Shown one piece after another: positions 58,501 to 64,000 of a DNA stretch of 64,000 nt. Both the position numbers and the translations under genes were made by a program. The notes below the pieces were generated by a model. It was not told the DNA's origin. It ran no database searches and was given only the letters and a program-made list of their open reading frames with translations. The DNA comes from Vitis vinifera (Eukaryota > Streptophyta > Magnoliopsida > Vitales > Vitaceae), in contig NC_081807.1 in assembly GCF_030704535.1 (NCBI RefSeq), positions 2,831,001 through 2,895,000 of the forward strand, in the 5' to 3' direction. The first letter of the stretch is position 1; the number at the start of each line of letters is the position of its first letter.

Positions 58501-60593
58501 TCGAGAATAAACCTCCAAAAAAAAAAGAAAAAAGAAAAAAAGAAATATAGCGCATAGTAATTGATTCACATAACATTCCAGCTGAAAGCTAAAGTTACCT
58601 GTGCAGAACCAAGATCAAATATGTTCCCCGCAAAAATCCCTCTAACCAGATTCTCCAAACGCTTGCTTTCATCTTCAATGGCATCATTAAGATGAACAAC
58701 ATTCTCAAATAGGGATATAGCCTTAGCGTTCTCTTCATCCTAGTTTAATCACAAAAGAAACACTTATTTGAGTAGAAATAGAGATACACAAGACTATTTC
58801 CAAGCTTTATGAAACCTAACACAAACCAACCAACCAACAATGTTTGGCCTTAATTCAGGACATCCAAAAAAGAAACCCAAGAGTACTCTCCAAGATTTAA
58901 CATCCAAATAACATATCAACAGTTACCTTAACTTTCTTGAATATATCTCTGAATCCCAATTCTCTAAGAACTTGTTCGCGAAGCCTGCAGAGAAGCTAAC
59001 CCCCCCAAAAAAAGTATGGAAATTCAGCCTTTTCACAGTAAAATGGTATCATCCACCAAATCTGACTGTATATTATTTGGTAATGTAGTTTCGAAAATTA
59101 AAAATAGTTGTGATTTCATATTTAGCTTACAACGCAATCAGGTGGCCCACCATGACTTTCAGGGTCCTTCTTAAGGTCCTCTAGTATTTCGGAGTACCTT
59201 CCACAAATTAAACACAAATCACAACCAATCAGGCACAAACCATAAACCAATCAGAAGATCTGACATTAACTATGATCATGCAATTTTATATCAAGAAAGA
59301 TGTATCACTCCTACTGAAGAGCAGGCAATCACATTCCATGTTCTTGGTGACTATAGTTATTTATCTAGAATGCTATTATGGAGCCCTTGTCATTAAAATG
59401 GTATCATTTTAGAATTTTTGATATGAAATCATATTAAGAAGAGAGGTTTTCTCTTCATGGAATAAAAACCACACATCATAGAAGTAAAGGAAAACACCTT
59501 TGAGCAAATTTTTCAGCTTTAACATTAGCATCAGCAACAGTTCCATCACTCTCTGCTCGTTTCCTGCACCAAACCATAACAAAACTATTGAATATGATGT
59601 TTTCCATCACATTCTAACTCTAGAAGGCAAGAATGCATGATCTAATAACAGCACCAGCATAAACAACACGGATTATGAAATTCCCACATGCAACTTGTAC
59701 AAAATCAAAAGCTCCCATTCGATTAAGTTGCAGGAAGATGACAAAGGATTTTCAGTAACCAACCATAAGCAGGTCCGGAAGGAATCAATCATAGCTGATT
59801 AGTAAGCCATGGACTCAAACAAGATTTGATAATGGCTGGGTTCATGTACTTATACTGTAAGAAATTAAGTTCTAGAAATAATCTAAAGTGAAGTTGCCAT
59901 GGTTGTGGTAATGGTAAGATGCTTCTAGATGCAGGCGGAAACAGCAACTACCCGAAATCCAGACATGAGGGCGCTGCTACATAGGTGTGTTTTGTGAAAT
60001 TATTGTCATATAATACACACAAATTACAGGCTTGAGTTTGTTTAACAGAAAGGCACCAGGTGCTTGTTCTTCTTTCCATTTGAGAGAAAATGGAGGGACT
60101 TTTGGAATCATCCTACATAACAAGATGACAAATCCATGCCTCATCAAGAATAAATTGCAGTAAGAGTAGTTAAAGTTGCTGTTCTTTGGGCACCAGAAAT
60201 GGGAAGAACGGCATCAAGTATCAAATGGGCTAGAAAGAGTAGCAGCGTATTCTGGAAAAGGGTATACCACCCAACCCATCAAGCAAATAAAAAGGCAAAA
60301 AATTATCATTTTTCCTCAAAAGGGTTTGTTAGAGACGATCACATTGATGCCAAACACCCAACAGCCTAAAAAATTCAAAGAAAAAAAAAATGGAAAAAGA
60401 AAATGAGGATGAAAACGAGAAACCTGAAAGAGGGGATGGAATTGAGGAAAAGATCAATCCAGGAAAGCTCAGTAGGGGTTGCCTTCCGGGGATTATCAGA
60501 GGGGAATCTATAGGGAATAGTGCATGCCCTGTAGTTGGATTCGATCGGAGTCAGTAGCAAAGGGAAGGCCACCAATTCAGATGAGCTCTCCAT
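55597..60593 (-). CDS. DUF89 damage-control phosphatase (At2g17340 type)
   Basis: Twelve coding exons on the minus strand: 60593-60424, 59563-59498, 59197-59131, 58995-58927, 58739-58599, 58226-58098, 57958-57872, 56641-56567, 56484-56407, 56281-56204, 55848-55786 and 55677-55597; 367 aa, the length recalled for the Arabidopsis protein. Start MESSSELVAFPLLLTPIESN; then RACTIPYRFPSDNPRKATP, SHGGPPDC, FAGNIFDLGSAQLAEVFSKD, the core VIIFVDNSGADIILGILPFA with the metal-site Asp and Asn, LLIANSGNDLPVIDL and DADLVILEGMGRGIETN, ending HLEVAQFLGGRLYDCVFKYN. DUF89 proteins are metal-dependent phosphatases that remove damaged or excess phosphometabolites. Soluble, with no targeting signal visible. Coding exons have consistent phases. 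It corresponds to At4g35360/At2g17340 in the collinear block. Confidence 0.93.
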
Positions 60594-61066
60594 TGTTCTC
60601 CTTCTTCCCCTTTCCCAAATGACCCAAAAAACTTAATCCAGTTATGGGAATCAAACCCAGAAACCTCCCAATTGAATGAAGGGTGTTAGAGTAAGGCAAG
60701 GCAGTGACGCGTCCCAAACGGGTTATTGATTACCACGCCCCACAAGGGCCACAACCTAACAACCCCCCCTTCAAGGGAATTGAGGAGAAAATACTATTGC
60801 CTTTGTCCTTCTGTTTCTGATTTTTATTGCCCCGTTTTAACGGGGTCGAGTACCATCACAATCTGAAACAACCCTTTTCATACTTTCCAAAGATTTTAAC
60901 ATTTCTTTTTCCTTCTTATTTTGACTCGTTCAATTTATTTCTTTGCATTTTTCCTTTTTGGGTTTACCTAAATGTAAAATGACAGAAAATTCCATAATGA
61001 ATATTGAGTACGTATCTGCTAGCTAATACACTCAAATCCTTGAACCAAATTCTACTGTCAAATCCA
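60594..61066. promoter_or_regulatory. DUF89 promoter/leader and polygalacturonase 3' UTR
   Basis: Only 473 bp separate the DUF89 start from the polygalacturonase stop, and both genes lie on the minus strand. The DUF89 promoter must sit here or overlap the neighbour. No clear TATA box; several CCCC/GGGG runs near 60720-60850. Confidence 0.45.
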
Positions 61067-63554
61067 TTAAGCACAAGGGGGAGGAATTTGGGTGCCACTG
61101 TATTTGACTCTAACGTTTCTACAAGAGGAAGTGGCATGCTTCTCCCCTGACGAGAGGTCTAGGTGAACATCTTGGAGGTAAATGTTCTGGCATGGGGTCC
61201 CTCTGCTACACTTCAATGTCACCGCCACTGCAGATAATGAGGTCCCTCTTATGTTCTTGAAGTATATGTCACTCAGCTTCACTCTAGATGGTGCCTGCAC
61301 TTGAATATATATACATGTATAAAGCATTTGTATCAGTGACTCTTGGCAATTTATTTCCACCTTGAAATGATAAAACACTGTTAGGGGGGCTCCATATATT
61401 TATTTCTTGGGCACAGGGCAATATTGTTGAAAGAGAACATTGTGGAAGGCTTTGTTTCTTGGTCTCTGTGAATCAATATTTCCATGGCATTCTGGAAAGG
61501 GTTGCAAAGTTGCAGGGAAAGAGAGGATCTCACCTTGGAAGCACAAGACATGAATGGGCAATATGCTTGATCAATTATAATGGGGTTGGTCACATTGTTC
61601 ATGACGATGTTCTCGAATGTCATGTTGGTTGCTTCACTGCTATCTGGAGAGTTAGCCCATGTCTTGATCCTGATGCCGTTTGTAGTCCCTGTCATGGTGC
61701 AATCTTTAACCACAAGCCCACTTACATCTTCTTCATTAGGATATTTTCCCAAGCTTCCAACACTGAAATATGAAACCAAATGTCAAATATAACTGCTTAA
61801 AAAGGCATAAAATTATGATTAAGAAAATAGAAATAGCTGTGCCTGATGCCATGGCCAGGTCCACAAGTGATGCTTGTGATAGTGACTTGAGAATTTCCTT
61901 GTCCAACAGAGATGCAGTCGTCGCCAGTACCAATAAGGGATCGAGAAAAATAAACGCCAGAGCTTCGCTCAATGTGGATGCCATCAGTGTTGGGACTGTT
62001 TTCTGGGGCAGAAATCTTGATTTGGCTACCTTTGAAATTATTGCATTCTACGAGAGCTATGTGAAAGAACTTGCTATTCACTGAAGTTATACCTCGAACA
62101 ACCGTCTTGTTCATTGCAATAAACTTCAAATTCTGAAAGAAGAAAATGTTAATCATTATTAACTTCTTCTCAAAAGTCAATTCTCAGACAATCAGAACCA
62201 TTTGAGATCTCCCTATCCTCATTATGAACATTAGTGCAGCTTATTGAGCCTTCTTGCCTAATCCATTAGAATCATATGAACCCATAGGATCAATGTAATT
62301 TATTTTCATTTTTCAGGCTCCCCTATCTTGTCTAGTTCATGGGCTGCCATCCCAAGTCCCTAACCCATCCTATCCATTGGCAGCTGAACATGGGCTAGTG
62401 GAAGCACTTTGGTATGACTTTTTTCTACAGAAACATTGAGAAGGGATTGGTGATGAAACATACAGTGGGAAGAAGTTTGCAGTTAGCATTGATGGGGCAC
62501 TTATTGTATGGCCAGGCCTCAACACCTTGGCCATCAAAGGTCCCTCCACCGGTCAAGGTCAGACCCTTCATCCATCCAAATTCAATCCAACCCGCACTGA
62601 ATCCATATTCAGACAAGTCTGTTGTAGCCTTCAAATAACCCTGCAAGTTAATTTCTCAAATCTGGTCCTCAACAAAGATCATGATAGAAAAAGATGTGAA
62701 AATATATAGATGATTCAAAAAGAAGACAAGCTAGGAATGGATGAAGATCTGAGTCTTGCCTTCATCACAACAGTTAGAGATGATACGCTGTTGCAAGGAC
62801 CTGCAAATGTAATGGGACCAATCATATAGGTCCCTTTCGGTATCAGAAGTTTTACTTTACCTGTTGAGGCGCAGGCCTCCTTCCATGCTGCTGTGAAGGC
62901 CTGGAATCACAAGAAATAGTTGTATGTTACCTACTATCCTTAACATAAAACCATATGATCTTGGAACCCTTCACTTGGATATTGAAATCTAAACTCAGTT
63001 CCAGTTAAGCCAAGGAAGAAGTTTTTGCACCCAATGACCTATATTCAACCAAGATGGAGATAAAGAGATTAAAAAAAACAAAAAAAAAAAACTAGAGACT
63101 CATGACTAAGAATGGAAACCCATTTAGGATTAATCTCTGCCTGAGCTGGCTGAATAATCAGCAATTCTAACCCATTAACCTGATTTCCCAGAGATTGTCA
63201 GCAGGGAAATTCTGAACTAAAAGGTGACCCAGTAGTCAAGCAAGACTCTTCTATCTTTCCAAGCCCACCTCAAATTTTCTAAGTCATTTCAAATAATAAT
63301 TGTAGTATAACAAAACAAGAAGAAGAAAAATGACAAGAACAAACTCTTCTATCATCAGTGTGACCATCTGCTTGAGCACCAAAGCTCCTGACATTAAACA
63401 GGTGAGTGTTGGCCCCCTTGAGTTCTGCAGGGCTTCTTTCTAGCATTTGAACACCATTTGCACCTGAACTTGCTAGTCCTAATCCTCTGCCATTAACGCA
63501 AAAGAAGAAGGAAAGCACATAGAGCAGTTTGATACCAATTATGTCAGTGCCCAT
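61067..63554 (-). CDS. Polygalacturonase, glycoside hydrolase family 28
   Basis: Six coding exons on the minus strand: 63554-63345, 62900-62760, 62640-62464, 62132-61843, 61762-61534 and 61294-61067; 424 aa. The N-terminus has a signal peptide (about 1-22) for secretion to the wall, and FNVRSFGAQADGHTDD opens the right-handed beta-helix. The four GH28 signatures are present: SPNTDGIH, GTGDDCIS, CGPGHGI (split at its end by an intron) and GIRIKTW. Asp in NTD and both Asp in GDD supply the catalytic set, with His in GHG. The enzyme hydrolyses the homogalacturonan of pectin. Overall form resembles exopolygalacturonase-like plant clades, but exo or endo action cannot be read off. Two introns (62641-62759 and 61763-61842) need GC instead of GT at the donor. 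Confidence 0.9.
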
Positions 63555-64000
63555 CTTCCCTTACATATACATATGAAGTGTTATTTTTGTCTTCTGAGAG
63601 TTGGGTTTTCTTCTTCTCAAAAATTAATCCAGGGGTTTGTGTTGGTCTGCAAAAAGATTCAGTTAAGAGTAAAATAAAAAAAGGGCGCGCTTTTAGATTG
63701 TAACTCCCACCCCCACTTCCACCACATGATATATTAAGTGGTTATGGTTTATCAACCGCTACATTCACATCTTCACCGCCTGTGACCCCATGTTATGAGA
63801 AAACCCCACCTCTGATTTTTGTTTCTTTTTCAAAATTTCATGGGTTTTCTTGATTCTTAAGTGGGTTATCTTGATTGGGCCTTCATGAATTCGCCCTAAC
63901 AGGAATGTTATCCTACAGTCCTTGCCTTGGCAAAAACGCTGCGTTTTAGCCCCAGACGCAAGAGAATTTCAATCGTGGAGCCATCATGAAAGCCATTTCA
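63555..64000. promoter_or_regulatory. Polygalacturonase upstream region to the window edge
   Basis: It carries the leader and promoter of the minus-strand polygalacturonase. A weak AT box (AATATATCATG on the minus strand near 63727-63736) is the only TATA-like word at a useful distance. No other gene is visible before the edge. Confidence 0.4.

Overview
The window is nuclear DNA of a flowering plant: long AT-rich intergenic stretches, multi-exon genes with GT-AG introns, plastid and secretory targeting sequences, and plant-only families (CDPK, GLR, XCP). The gene content and single-copy gene order point to a eudicot, most likely grapevine (Vitis) or a relative. The species call is inference, not something the sequence proves.

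Layout, left to right: the 5' part of an AVT3-type vacuolar amino-acid exporter (minus, cut by the window edge); a 1.5 kb Mutator-like TIR element and AT-rich repeats; a PHT4;6-type Golgi phosphate transporter (plus); a clade-III glutamate-receptor channel (plus); a small RING-H2 gene with a damaged RING (plus); a tonoplast monosaccharide transporter TMT/MSSP (minus); a roughly 190 bp repeat array; a mitochondrial phosphate carrier (plus); a calcium-dependent protein kinase of the CPK5/6 type (plus); a plastid-targeted protein of unknown function (minus); a Tourist-like MITE carrying a nested element; a small uncharacterised plant protein (minus); a nucleotide-sugar transporter with 15 coding exons (plus); a xylem cysteine protease XCP (plus); a DUF89 damage-control phosphatase with 12 coding exons (minus); and a GH28 polygalacturonase (minus) that needs two GC-AG introns.

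For the multi-exon genes I worked out exon borders by hand from splice consensus, reading frame and remembered family proteins. Every joined reading frame divides by three and gives the usual family length (GLR 917 aa, TMT 739, phosphate carrier 308, CPK 561, nucleotide-sugar transporter 354, XCP 352, DUF89 367, polygalacturonase 424).

The run GLR - TMT - (phosphate carrier) - CPK - small unknown - nucleotide-sugar transporter - XCP - DUF89 matches, in order, what I remember of Arabidopsis At4g35290 to At4g35360 and its sister segment At2g17260 to At2g17340. That makes it an old collinear block rather than a functional operon-like cluster. Six of the twelve genes are membrane transporters or channels acting at different membranes (vacuole, Golgi, plasma membrane, mitochondrion, endomembrane). 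I found no CRISPR array, rRNA or convincing tRNA, no intact autonomous transposon, and no clear retroelement coding region. No wholly new biological system stands out. The most notable signals are the TIR elements, the degenerate RING gene, the 32-nt microexon in the GLR pore region and the two GC-AG introns.
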